Below, piece by piece: positions 34,590 to 43,434 of a stretch of DNA of 64,000 nucleotides. The notes below the pieces were generated by a model, which did not search any database, was not told where the DNA came from, and saw only the letters and a program-made list of their open reading frames with translations. Each line of letters opens with the position of its first letter. Position 1 is the first letter of the stretch. The position numbers and the translations under genes are program-made. Source of the DNA: Sandaracinus sp. (GTDB lineage Bacteria > Myxococcota_A > Polyangia > Polyangiales > Houyiibacteriaceae). The stretch spans positions 1-64,000 of the forward strand of contig PABA01000151.1 of assembly GCA_002699025.1 (NCBI GenBank), in the 5' to 3' direction.

Positions 34590-34773
34590 GGGTCGATCTC
34601 GAAGGGATCTCGGAGGGGTCGATCTCGCCGGGCGCGAGCCGCTGGCTCCACGCTCGGTGAGCTCGTGGGCGCTCTCTCCGGGCTCGCCGGAGCCGTGCGG
34701 TCGTCGAGAGCGTCGTGCGAGGGTATACGAGCCCGGCCTCGAGATGTTCCCCGCCCGGATGGGCGAGGCGCGC

Positions 34774-35808
34774 TCAGCCCGAGAGCGCGGCGCGGCGCTC
34801 GCGGACCATGCGCTTGTAGGGCCCCTTCAGGAGCGGCTCGAGGGCACGCAGGGCCGCGTCGTTCCCCATCGCCTCGGCGAGCTCGAGGGAGAGCTTCACG
34901 GCGTTCTTGTTCTTCGCCGCGCCCCACGCGGCGACCGCCTCCACGAAGCGATCGCGGTCCGCGACCAGGAGCGCGGCGGGCGCCCAGAGGCCCGGCGCCC
35001 GCGCCTTGCCGTCGCCGGCCCAGCCCTCCGCCGCGGCCGCGAGGGCGTCGACGGGCAGCGCCGCGAGGCCCGGATCCCCGGGCGCCGCGCGGAGCGCCTC
35101 CTCCGGCGCGGCGGGCGCCCACTTCGGAGGCTTCGCCTTGCCCGCGCGCTCGATCGGCCGCCCCGCCTCGAGCCAGGCCTCGGCGGCCTCGCGGGTCGGA
35201 CCGGCCGCGAGCTCGCCGAGGACGCCCGTGATCGCGTCCTCGTCGACCAGCCGCAGCGCCGCCGCCCCGGCCGCTCGATCGCGCGGCTTCTCCGCGAAGA
35301 GCAGCGGGAGCGCGCCGCGCGCGAAGGTCGCCGGATGCGCGCGGCGCCAGCGCCAGGCCTCGAGCGCCGAGCGCCCACCCACGGCGAGCCACCAGACCAT
35401 CACCTCCGCGACGTCGGTGTGGTCGACGCGCGCCAGCACTTCGGCGCCAACCTTCGGCACGGCGCCCGCGTAGCGGATCACGCCCGGGAGGGCGCGGGCG
35501 CCGAAGCGGTGGAGCAGCACCCAGAGCCCGCCCGACCACACGTAGCACCAGCGCTTCGGGTCGAGCTCCGCGAGCGCCTCGAGCGCGGCCCGCTCGCTCG
35601 CGTGGAAGAGGAAGTGGATGGGCAGCTCTTGCGCGTCCGAGGCGAGCCGCGCATCGTACCAGGCGGGCTCGCGGCCGGGCCAGCTGCTCTTGGTGACGTC
35701 GAGGTAGAAGGCGAAGTCCTCGTCGGGGAAGGCGAAGCGGGCCTCCGTGTCGAAGCGCGGCGCGGCGGGGCGCGCTCCCTCTCCCCAGGGCGGCGTGTCG
35801 CTCAACAT
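34774..35808 (-). CDS. Hypothetical HEAT-like protein upstream of the retron
   Basis: A 344-residue cytoplasmic protein. The N-terminal half is Trp/Tyr-rich (Phe-Pro-Asp-Glu-Asp-Phe-Ala-Phe-Tyr-Leu-Asp, Trp-Cys-Tyr-Val-Trp-Ser-Gly-Gly-Leu-Trp-Val-Leu-Leu). The second half has HEAT-like helices (Ala-Ala-Gly-Ala-Ala-Ala-Leu-Arg-Leu-Val-Asp). It recalls fragments of the WGR/DUF4132-type proteins of this phylum, but I do not assign a family. It is co-directional with the ARM gene with a 184-bp gap that contains three GGGTCGATCT repeats, so it may have its own transcript or be a fourth retron-locus gene. Confidence 0.6.
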   Translation of the reverse strand: MLSDTPPWGEGARPAAPRFDTEARFAFPDEDFAFYLDVTKSSWPGREPAWYDARLASDAQELPIHFLFHASERAALEALAELDPKRWCYVWSGGLWVLLHRFGARALPGVIRYAGAVPKVGAEVLARVDHTDVAEVMVWWLAVGGRSALEAWRWRRAHPATFARGALPLLFAEKPRDRAAGAAALRLVDEDAITGVLGELAAGPTREAAEAWLEAGRPIERAGKAKPPKWAPAAPEEALRAAPGDPGLAALPVDALAAAAEGWAGDGKARAPGLWAPAALLVADRDRFVEAVAAWGAAKNKNAVKLSLELAEAMGNDAALRALEPLLKGPYKRMVRERRAALSG

Positions 35809-35873
35809 GCCGGCAGCCTACTCCGCAGTCCGGGCGTCGAGGGCGCTCGTGCGCGACGAGCGCGTGGCTGTCT

Positions 35874-36320
35874 TCAGACGCCGAAGGCGAGGCCCTGCTC
35901 GGCGAGGCGGCGGCGGGCGGCGTCGATGCGCCGGAGGTCGCGGAGGCCCACGAGGGTCGCGAGGCAGGCGCAGAGGAGGAGGGCTGGGGCGGCGAAGGCG
36001 ACGAGCGAGACGAGGCCCATCCCCACGAGGAGGAAGGCCCAGACGAAGCCGCCGATGCCGAAGAGCGCGCCGAGGCCGAGGGTGGCCAGGGCCGCGCCGA
36101 AGCGCGCGCGGTAGACGGCCGTGCCCAGATAGAGGAGCACCAGGCCGCCGGCGAGCTCGGCCCAGGGGACGGCGCCGAAGGCGGGGCTCCGGAAGCGCAT
36201 GGTCAGGAGGACCTGCAGCCCCGTGAGGAGGGTGAGCATGCCCGCGAGGGAGACGAGGGCACCGGCGCCCCGGACGAGGGAGGGCGTGCGGAGCTCCGCG
36301 ATGTCGGCGTCGATGCTCAT
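35874..36320 (-). CDS. Small membrane protein
   Basis: A 148-residue inner-membrane protein with about four hydrophobic helices (near residues 20-42, 52-68, 75-98 and 102-125) separated by short basic turns. It is Gly/Ala/Leu-rich with Arg/Asp-rich termini. No family recognised. The ATG at 36320 is followed at once by a conserved-looking acidic N-terminus; longer starts run into the 21-bp minisatellite. Isolated minus-strand gene. Confidence 0.65.
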   Translation of the reverse strand: MSIDADIAELRTPSLVRGAGALVSLAGMLTLLTGLQVLLTMRFRSPAFGAVPWAELAGGLVLLYLGTAVYRARFGAALATLGLGALFGIGGFVWAFLLVGMGLVSLVAFAAPALLLCACLATLVGLRDLRRIDAARRRLAEQGLAFGV

Positions 36321-36381
36321 GACGGGCAGCGTACGGCGCCGAGGCCTCGGGTCTCCCTTCGCCCCGCCCCGCGTCCTGTGG

Positions 36382-36602
36382 ACCCCCCACGCGTCCAGCG
36401 GACGCCACCACGCGTCCTGCGGACGCCGCCACGCGCGTCCAGCGGACGCCACCACGCGTCCTACGGGCACCGCCACGCGTCCTGCGGACGCCGCCACGCG
36501 CGTCCAGCGGACGCCACCACGCGTCCTACGGGCACCGCCACGCGTCCTGCGGACGCCGCCACGCGTCCTGCGGGCACCGCCATGCGTCCTGCGGACGCCA
36601 GG
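36382..36602. repeat. 21-bp palindrome-bearing minisatellite with 65-bp superrepeat
   Basis: About ten units of 21 bp (some 23) around GCGTCC-WGC-GGACGC, a 6-bp inverted repeat, alternating with imperfect GCGTCCTACGGGCACC units. Three consecutive units (65 bp) are duplicated exactly at about 36431-36495 and 36496-36560. It occupies the gap between two divergent genes. Confidence 0.9.
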
Positions 36603-36722
36603 GGCTTCTGGGGCGCCCGGCGAGGGGCTCGCGAGATGGCGGAATGCGCCATGATGACGGACGCTTGCGTGGGGTGGGCGTGGGCTCTCGGGGCCGCCGG
36701 GGAGGGCGCGCCCTCCAGAAAT

Positions 36723-36801
36723 TGAACTTGACGTCGAGTTCAGTTTGGGAGGCGTGGATGGAAGCGGGAGTTCCATATGTGTGAGAAGTTGTACTTTTCA
36801 C
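36723..36801 (+). promoter_or_regulatory. AT-richer regulatory region with two palindromes
   Basis: This is the least GC-rich DNA in the neighbourhood. TGAACTTGACGTCGAGTTCA (36723-36742) is a 20-bp palindrome with one mismatched pair. GTGAGAAG-TTGTA-CTTTTCAC (36781-36801) is an 8-5-8 inverted repeat with one mismatch, and half of it recurs at 36811 (GTGAGAAA). Both lie 70-150 bp before the lipoprotein at 36871 and look like operator sites. No convincing -35/-10 pair was found. Confidence 0.5.
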
Positions 36802-36870
36802 ATTGGTATTGTGAGAAATCGCAAGGCTCGCTCGGCGCCGGTCGGTCAGCTTTCGCTGGAGGGGGTCGGT

Positions 36871-37665
36871 ATGCGCTGTGGGCTCGTGGGGCTGATGACG
36901 GTGGTGTGCGCGCTCGGCGGGTGCGCCGAGGGGGCGAGCCGCCCGACGCTGGTGGACGCTGGCGGGGCGGGTCGCGACGCGAGCCCGGTGGGGCCGGCCG
37001 TGGACGGAGGCGTCGGCGCGCGACCGGACGCGGGGCCGACCGGGCTCGATGGCAGCCTCGGCTCCCCGGACGCGGCCATCCTCGACGCCGCGATCCCCGA
37101 CGCGAGTGGAGCGCCGGATGCGGGCGCGCCGAGCGAGGACGCGGGCGCCACCCCTGACGCGGGCGCATCGCCCGACGCGGGCGGCGCGATGGACGCGGGC
37201 GCGCCGAGCGTGGACGCAGGCCCGGGCTGCACGTCCGCCACGACCTGCGCGGGGGCGCGGGACGTCGGCGCGGTCACCGGGGACGAGGGCGCGACCGCCC
37301 TCGAGGCCAGCGGGAGCGGCGCCGAGTGGCTCGCGGTCACCGTGCGCGACACGGGCAGCACCTGGAACGCCGACTCGACGATCCGCGCCACGCTGACCCT
37401 CCACTCTCTCGGCGAGACCGACTACGACCTCGTGGTCTTCCGCGCCGCCGCCAGCATGACGCCGATGGTCCGCGAGTGCGTGGCCAACGAGACGAGCAGC
37501 GCGCGGCCCGTCGGCGAGGTCGACCGGATCGAGCTGAGCTGGCCGGACGTCACCAACGGGCTCTTCGCGAGCGACGGGGACGGGCGCATCCTCTCGGTGC
37601 TCGTGCGCCACGCGGCCGGGCCCTGCGACGGCCCCTGGCGCCTCGAGGTGTCGGGCAACCGCTGA
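36871..37665 (+). CDS. Asp-Ala-Gly-rich lipoprotein
   Basis: A 264-residue predicted outer-surface lipoprotein. The start is an ATG preceded by GGAGGGGG, followed by a hydrophobic core and lipobox Ala-Leu-Gly-Gly-Cys (Cys18). Residues 25-120 are a long low-complexity Asp-Ala-Gly/Ala-Pro/Ser-Pro linker typical of myxobacterial surface lipoproteins. The C-terminal 140 residues form a strand-rich, four-cysteine domain (Thr-Ile-Arg-Ala-Thr-Leu-Thr-Leu-His-Ser-Leu-Gly-Glu-Thr-Asp-Tyr-Asp-Leu-Val) that may be a carbohydrate-binding or PPC-like beta sandwich. Substrate unknown. Confidence 0.8.
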   Translation: MRCGLVGLMTVVCALGGCAEGASRPTLVDAGGAGRDASPVGPAVDGGVGARPDAGPTGLDGSLGSPDAAILDAAIPDASGAPDAGAPSEDAGATPDAGASPDAGGAMDAGAPSVDAGPGCTSATTCAGARDVGAVTGDEGATALEASGSGAEWLAVTVRDTGSTWNADSTIRATLTLHSLGETDYDLVVFRAAASMTPMVRECVANETSSARPVGEVDRIELSWPDVTNGLFASDGDGRILSVLVRHAAGPCDGPWRLEVSGNR

Positions 37666-37949
37666 GCGCTCGAGGCGCGGGAGCGCGGCCGCGCGTTCGG
37701 GAGGCGCGCTCGGGGGATGGACCTCGTCCGCCCGGGGGCCTGCTCGCCCATCTCGGTGTCCTGCTCGGAGGCGGACCCTGCTCGCTCGGCGGACCCCGCT
37801 CGCCCGGCGGGCCGGTTCGCCCCATTTGATCGGCGAGCGCCCTCGTTTTCTCGACCACGGCGGCGTGATGGCGTGACGAGCGACCCACGGCGCCGAGCCT
37901 CGGAATCGTCGCGCGCTCCAGCCCGTGGGCAGAGGCACGAGCAGGGGTC

Positions 37950-40900
37950 TCACTCCGCGATGCGCCGGCCGGTCTCGCGCAGCCGGTGGGCGAGCACCCG
38001 CACGATCTCCCGCGTCGCCCCCGGACGCCGCGCCATCAGCTCCTCGAGATCCGCGCCGCGCAGCCGCAGCAGCGTGCAGTCCTCCCGACACACCGCGTCC
38101 GCGCTCCGCGGCTGGTGGTCGAGCAGCGCCAGCTCCCCGAAGAACTCGCGCTCCCCCATGCTCGCGAGCTCCACGTCGCCGTCCACCATCGCCACGCGCC
38201 CCCGCACGACCAGGTAGAGGTCCTCGCCCGGATCCCCCTTCGCGAAGACCGTGTCCCCCGCCCGCGGCTCCACCTGCTCGACCTTCTCCGCGAGCTGCAG
38301 CACGTCGTCGCCGCTCAGGTCGCGGAAGAGGGGCACGCTCCGCAGAAAGCGCATGCGTTCGTAGACGGGGACCATCTCGGCGTCGCCCGCCGCACCCCCC
38401 ACGCGCGAAGCAGCCGGGAAGCGTGCTTCGAAGCGCTCTCCATAGGTGAGCAGGGCGCAGCGGCGGAGGTGAGCATCGCCGAGCGCCACGATCGCGTCCA
38501 GCGGGTCGGCCAGCGCCTCCCGATCGAGCAGCTCGAGCCGCTCGGCGGCCTCCACGCGCTCCCGCAGTGAGAGCCGCTCGAAGAGAGGCACGACCCGCCG
38601 CGCCAGCTCCCGCTCCAGGCCGAGCTCGAGCAGCTCCGTCACCTGCGCGTCGCGCGCGCTCGAGCGCCGCCGCCGCCCCACCTCCACGGCATCCACGAGC
38701 CGCTGCCGCCCCATCAGCAGCAGCAGCGCCAGCACGTCCCGGCGCGCCCGCTCGATGTGCAGGTCCACCTCGTGCGCCAGGAAGGCGAAGTCCTCCTCCA
38801 CCTCCCAGTCGGGCACGCCGTCGTCGTGCGCGAGGCCGGCGAGGATCGAGTAGAGCCGGTAGGCCCGCTCGGCGTCGCGGAGCAGCAGCGGCTCCACCAC
38901 CTCGGGCCCGAGCGGCGGCCTCCGCCCCGCGCGCACGCTCGCCCCGAGCGCCTCGGCCGCGCGGCGCCGGATCACGTCGTCCGGGTGCTGCAGGAGCCGA
39001 AGCACGAGCGCCTCCGTGACCGGCCCGCTCGGCGCCCGCGCGACCCGGCTCGCCAGGCGGCTGAGGCTGGCGCCCAGGGTGCGCTCGCCGACCTCGGGCG
39101 TGTCGTCCAGCCCCTGCTCGTCCAGCGCGACGAGGTGCCGCGCAGCCGTCGGCGCCGTGCGCGGGTCCTTGAGCAGCCGCACCACGTCCGGAAGCAGCGC
39201 GAGCAGGCGAAGGCGCACGACGGTCGCCGCCACCGCGAGCTGCGCCTCCGGGTCGCCCTTCTCGAGCCACCAGGCGAGCTGCGTCTGCACCCCACGCGCC
39301 CGGGTCGCCTCCCCGGTCAGCGCACCGAGCGCGTCCGCCAGGCTCGCCCGCTCGGCGAGCATCGGCAGGAGCGCCTCGCCGAGCGCCTCGCCCGCGTGGG
39401 CGCGCTCGAGCCCCGCGACCTTGCACGCGCGCGCGAAGGCCGGGTCCGCGTCCGCCTCCCCGACCTCCAGCGCCGCCGCCGCCTGCGGGTCGAGCTCGGG
39501 CAGGCCGCGGAGCACCTCCACGATCGCGCGGCGGACCGTCGCGTCCTCCTCCGCGGCGAGCCGCCCGGCGAGGCGGCGGCCGAGGTCCGCGGGCGCGTGG
39601 CGGGCGAGCCCCCGGAGCGCGGCGAGGCGCACGGAGGCGTCCTCGTGCGCGAGGCCCCCGGCGAGCACCTCGGCCGCCTGCTTCGCGTCGGAGAGCCCGA
39701 GCACCTCGGCGGCGGCGGCGGCGCGCGCGGGGTCCCGATCCTCGAGCTCCTCGGCCAGCGCGCGGCAGGCGTCGGCGTCGAGGTCGGCGGCCTTCGGCGC
39801 GCGCCCCGGCCCGAGGAGCACGCGCCGCGCGTCGATGGCCTTGTGGAGCGCGCGGTGGTAGACGCGGCGGGCCCGCGGGAGCGCGAGGAGCGCCATGGCC
39901 GCGCTCGAGGCGAGGACGAAGGCCGCGAGCCAGCGCGTGTCGAAGCTCGAGGGGACGCAGCCGAGGCCGACGGCGCTCACGGCGTAGAAGCCCGGCGCGA
40001 GGACCCCACGGATGGCGGCCTTGGCCTGGGAGCGGCGCACGCTCGAGAGCGGCGTCTGGAGCTGATCCGCCGACGAGGACCAGACCGCCTGCTTCAGCAC
40101 GCGGCCGACGCCGCGCATGACGACGACGGTGATCAGGCTCGGCGTGACGAGCGCGAGGGTCGCGGCCGCGGCGACCGCGAGGGGCATCACGAGGAGCGAG
40201 CGGGCCGCGCCGAGGGCGCCGAGGAGCCGGCCGCTCACGCCGGCGAGCAGCAGCATGCCGAGGGCGCTCGTGGCGCCGTAGTAACGGCCGTAGAAGGCGC
40301 TGATGGCCTCGGCGCCTTCGAGGGTCTCGCGGGCGGTCGCCATGAGCGCGAAGTCCATGAACTGCTCGGTGAGCAGGGCGAGCACGGCCAGGCCGGCGAC
40401 GAGGCGCATGAGGGGCTCGCGGCGGACGAAGGCGAAGCCGTCGCGCCAGGCGGCGACGAGGGACTGGCGGCGGCCGCGGCGGGCGCCGGGCTCGAAGTCG
40501 CGACGCACCACCTCGCGGACGAGCAGCAGCGTGCCGAGGAGCACGACGGGCGCGGCGACGAGGAGGGCCTCGGCGCCGAGCGCGCGGGCGAGGGGCGGGA
40601 CGAGGAAGCCGCCGAGGGTCCAGGCGGCGCCGGCGCCGAGGCCGGCGACGGGGAGGAGGCGGCGGGCGCTCCGGGCGTCGCAGGCGACGGCGGCGGTGGA
40701 CCAGACCTGGATCACGAGCACGCCGGAGGCCGCTTCGATGACGACGTAGGTGGCGAAGCGGATCGCCGGCGCGGGGAGGACGAGGGCGAGCCGGAGGCCG
40801 ACGAGCGCGGCGATGGTGAGGGCGAGGGAGGCGAGGGCGAGACGGCCCGGGCCGAGGCGCGGCGTGAGGCTCACGCAGAGCGAGCTCACGGAGGCGAGCG

Positions 40901-41096
40901 TGACGGCGCTGAGGGCGAAGGCCCAGGGGATGGCGGAGCGGTCGTAGGCCTCGAGGAAGAGGCCGCTCTGGGCCGCCTTGAGGAGGGCGAGGGCGAGGCT
41001 GAGCGCGAAGATCATCGCGAGCAGGCGCGCCGCGCGGCCCCCTTGGCCGTCGGGGATCGCCAGCCATCGCCGGAGCGCTCGCCCCCGCCCGCTCAA
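37950..41096 (-). CDS. MFS/ATP-translocase-like membrane protein fused to HEAT repeats and a cyclic-nucleotide-binding domain
   Basis: A 1048-residue fusion, read from a TTG at 41096; an ATG 27 codons later is an alternative. Residues about 20-410 hold some twelve transmembrane helices of MFS or ATP/ADP-translocase type. About 430-860 is HEAT-like helical repeats (Ala-Ala-Glu-Val-Leu-Gly-Leu, Val-Arg-Leu-Ala-Ala-Leu-Arg-Gly-Leu-Ala). About 900-1040 is a CRP-type cyclic-nucleotide-binding domain (Leu-Phe-Arg-Asp-Leu-Ser, Gly-Asp-Pro-Gly-Glu-Asp-Leu-Tyr-Leu-Val, Phe-Phe-Gly-Glu-Leu-Ala-Leu-Leu-Asp, Arg-Ser-Ala-Asp-Ala). There is no DNA-binding HTH. It suggests transport controlled by cNMP binding on the cytoplasmic side. 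Substrate unknown. Confidence 0.85.
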   Translation of the reverse strand: MSGRGRALRRWLAIPDGQGGRAARLLAMIFALSLALALLKAAQSGLFLEAYDRSAIPWAFALSAVTLASVSSLCVSLTPRLGPGRLALASLALTIAALVGLRLALVLPAPAIRFATYVVIEAASGVLVIQVWSTAAVACDARSARRLLPVAGLGAGAAWTLGGFLVPPLARALGAEALLVAAPVVLLGTLLLVREVVRRDFEPGARRGRRQSLVAAWRDGFAFVRREPLMRLVAGLAVLALLTEQFMDFALMATARETLEGAEAISAFYGRYYGATSALGMLLLAGVSGRLLGALGAARSLLVMPLAVAAAATLALVTPSLITVVVMRGVGRVLKQAVWSSSADQLQTPLSSVRRSQAKAAIRGVLAPGFYAVSAVGLGCVPSSFDTRWLAAFVLASSAAMALLALPRARRVYHRALHKAIDARRVLLGPGRAPKAADLDADACRALAEELEDRDPARAAAAAEVLGLSDAKQAAEVLAGGLAHEDASVRLAALRGLARHAPADLGRRLAGRLAAEEDATVRRAIVEVLRGLPELDPQAAAALEVGEADADPAFARACKVAGLERAHAGEALGEALLPMLAERASLADALGALTGEATRARGVQTQLAWWLEKGDPEAQLAVAATVVRLRLLALLPDVVRLLKDPRTAPTAARHLVALDEQGLDDTPEVGERTLGASLSRLASRVARAPSGPVTEALVLRLLQHPDDVIRRRAAEALGASVRAGRRPPLGPEVVEPLLLRDAERAYRLYSILAGLAHDDGVPDWEVEEDFAFLAHEVDLHIERARRDVLALLLLMGRQRLVDAVEVGRRRRSSARDAQVTELLELGLERELARRVVPLFERLSLRERVEAAERLELLDREALADPLDAIVALGDAHLRRCALLTYGERFEARFPAASRVGGAAGDAEMVPVYERMRFLRSVPLFRDLSGDDVLQLAEKVEQVEPRAGDTVFAKGDPGEDLYLVVRGRVAMVDGDVELASMGEREFFGELALLDHQPRSADAVCREDCTLLRLRGADLEELMARRPGATREIVRVLAHRLRETGRRIAE

Positions 41097-41154
41097 CGGA
41101 CCCCGCCGCGCATCACGCCCGGCCGCCCGGGCCCCCGCGGCCGCGAGGCACCCT

Positions 41155-41520
41155 CGTGCACGTGCACGATGGGTCCGACGAGACCCCCGAGGCGGAGAGC
41201 GCGCCTCCCCTCCGCCCCTCTAGTCGATCTCGTGAGCGCTGGGCGTGCGAAACGTGGACCTGCGGAGAGCGATTCGGACCAAGGTCGAGTTGCTTCACAC
41301 GAATCGTGCACGTGCACGTGGACGTGGACGATGGGTCCGACGAGACCCCCGAGGCGAAGAGCACGCCCCTCCTCCGCCCCTCTAGTCGATCTCGTGAGTG
41401 CTGGGCGTGCGAAACGTGGACCTGCGGAGAGCGGATCTGACGGAGGTCGAGTTGCTTCAGGCGAATCGTGCACGTGCACGTGGACGTGGACGATGGGTCC
41501 GACGAGACCTCCGGGGCGGC
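41155..41520. repeat. 162-bp tandem repeat containing the dispersed 82-bp element
   Basis: Two full units and a partial third (period 162 bp). Each unit has a GTGCAC/GTGGAC hexamer run, GATGGGTCCGACGAGACC, a variable GC-rich segment, then the 82-bp element (41223-41304 and 41385-41466). That element is found inverted at 13657-13738 beside GTGCCC hexamers. The 448-bp gap 41097-41544 between two minus-strand genes holds nothing else. Confidence 0.92.
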
Positions 41521-41544
41521 CGTCTCTCGGGGTCGCGCCGCCCG

Positions 41545-43329
41545 TCATTCCCCGGTCGCCGCCGAGCCGGCCCCGGTCCCCTCGGCGCGCATGCCCGCGG
41601 CGCCGCGCCGGACGCCGGCCATCCGCGTCGTCGTCATGGACGCGCTCCCGCCCGCCGCGTTCATCGGCGAGGCGGCGGAGCGGCTGGCGCCCATGCTCGC
41701 GCCCGCCGCGTCGTCGCCGTCCTCGCTCTCGTCCTGCGCGTCATCGCTCTCGTCCTGCGCGTCGTCGCCGTCGCCGTCGTCATCCTCATCGCCGTCCCCG
41801 CCGCCCTCGTCGCGCATCCACTCCGGAGGCTCCTGCGTCGCCCACGCCGGCCGCTCCTCCGCCGGCGCCCGCAGCTCGCAGCCCTCGTTCTTCGCGATGG
41901 GCCCGTCCGGCACCAGGAACCCGTCCGTGATGCCGCCCATGCCCGTCACCTCCGTCGGCCCGGGGCAGCCCTGCGCGATCCACGCCCGCACCAGCGCGAT
42001 CTCCTCCTCCGGGATCGACGGCAGCCCCATCGGCATCCCCGGCGCCGCGTCCGGGTAGGGCGGCCGCGCGTGGTCGTGGAAGGCCGCCACCCGATCGCGC
42101 ACCTCCTCCGGCCGCCGCCGCAGCATCGCCTCCACGAGCGGCGCGAAGCGCGCCCCCTCCCGCGGCTCGAGCACCGAGTAGCGCTCCCCCGTCTCGCCAT
42201 CCACGGCGCCCCAGACGAGCGTCTCGTAGGTGCGCATCGCCAGCCGCGACCCCGGCCAGCCGAAGCCCCCCTCGTTGCCCGGCCCGAGGTCGCGTTCGTG
42301 CTCGTTCATGTGGCAGTGCACGCAGATGCGCCCGAGCACGCGCTCCTTCACCTCGGCCCAGCCGACCGGCCGCTCGAGCGGGGCCGGCGCCTCGAGCGCG
42401 GGGGGCGCGGGCGTGGCGGCGAGCGGCGCCTCCGCGTGGAGCAGGAAGTCCGCGACCCGCTCGGCCTCCTCGTGCGTGAGCTGCAGGTCCGGCATCAGCG
42501 TCCCCTCGCGGAGCGCCTGCGGGTCCTCGATCCACGCGACGAGCACGTCGCGGTGCATGCGCTCGCGGGCGAAGCGCAGGTTGGGCGCGAGCTTCGCCGG
42601 CACCCCCGCGTCGGCGAGCTGCTCGGCGCTGACGTTCGTCTCGAGGTTGCCGAAGGTGTGGCAGGCCGTGCAGCCCCGCGTGAGGAAGAGCTCGCGGCCC
42701 GCCGCGATCCGTTCGGCGCTCGGCGCCTCCGCTTCGGCGTCTTCGCCCTCGCGCTCCTCGCCCTCCTCGAAGGGATCGGCGACCTCGGCCACCGCCGCGA
42801 AGTAGCGCACGATGGCCCGCCGGTCCGCGTCCGGCAGGTACGTGCGCACCATGGTCTCCTCCATGGCCGGGCGGAGGTCGTAGGGCTCGGCGATGAACTC
42901 GGCGATCCACGCCGGGTCGAGGCGCCGCGCCACCGCCGTGAGGTCCGGCACCTCCTTGTAGTGGACGATGTTGCGCTGATAGCGGAGCAGCGTGTCTTCG
43001 CCATAGCGCTCGCTGAGCATCTCGTAGTGCCGATGCCCCGGCTCGAGCCCGTCGAGCCAGTTGTGGCAGCTCGTGCAGTGATCGGCGCGCCCCGCCGGCT
43101 CGACGTCGTCGATGGCGTGGCAGCGGTTGCACTCCTGCCGCACGAGCGCCGCGCGCCCCTCCTCGAGCGCCTGGGCCCGCTCGGCCTCGTCCCACTCGAC
43201 CCGGTGCCGCGCGAGCACCGCCTCGACGTCCGGCGGCGGTGGGGGAGGCGGCGGAGGCGGAGGCGGCTCGTCACCCCCGCAGGCGAGGAGGAGGGCGAGG
43301 GCGCCCGCGGCGAGGGAGCGGCGATCCAT
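41545..43329 (-). CDS. Tetraheme c-type cytochrome lipoprotein
   Basis: A 594-residue exported lipoprotein (lipobox Leu-Leu-Ala-Cys, Cys17) followed by an uninterrupted run of twelve prolines. Four CxxCH heme sites are visible: Cys67-Asn-Arg-Cys-His71, Cys85-Thr-Ser-Cys-His89, Cys220-Thr-Ala-Cys-His224 and Cys336-Val-His-Cys-His340. The layout (two close hemes, then single-heme domains with cytochrome c-like helices) suggests periplasmic electron transfer. The last 90 residues are Asp/Glu-rich then Ala/Gly/Met-rich and look disordered. It is divergent from the kinase-RDD gene. The redox partner is not apparent; no oxidase genes are adjacent. Confidence 0.88.
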   Translation of the reverse strand: MDRRSLAAGALALLLACGGDEPPPPPPPPPPPPDVEAVLARHRVEWDEAERAQALEEGRAALVRQECNRCHAIDDVEPAGRADHCTSCHNWLDGLEPGHRHYEMLSERYGEDTLLRYQRNIVHYKEVPDLTAVARRLDPAWIAEFIAEPYDLRPAMEETMVRTYLPDADRRAIVRYFAAVAEVADPFEEGEEREGEDAEAEAPSAERIAAGRELFLTRGCTACHTFGNLETNVSAEQLADAGVPAKLAPNLRFARERMHRDVLVAWIEDPQALREGTLMPDLQLTHEEAERVADFLLHAEAPLAATPAPPALEAPAPLERPVGWAEVKERVLGRICVHCHMNEHERDLGPGNEGGFGWPGSRLAMRTYETLVWGAVDGETGERYSVLEPREGARFAPLVEAMLRRRPEEVRDRVAAFHDHARPPYPDAAPGMPMGLPSIPEEEIALVRAWIAQGCPGPTEVTGMGGITDGFLVPDGPIAKNEGCELRAPAEERPAWATQEPPEWMRDEGGGDGDEDDDGDGDDAQDESDDAQDESEDGDDAAGASMGASRSAASPMNAAGGSASMTTTRMAGVRRGAAGMRAEGTGAGSAATGE

Positions 43330-43434
43330 GCGGGAGAGAGGATACCAGCGGCGGCCGGCCGCCCGGAGGACCCGGACGCGGAGCGACGATCCGACGGAGA
43401 GGGAGAATGAACGCGGCCGCTGGTAGTCTAGGGG

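Noticed and set aside
41097-41544. Small protein genes from the conserved frame of the 162-bp repeat
   Set aside because: The peptide similarity follows from DNA repeat identity. There is no ribosome-binding site, and the frame runs through hexamer repeats (Cys-Thr-Cys-Thr-Trp-Thr).
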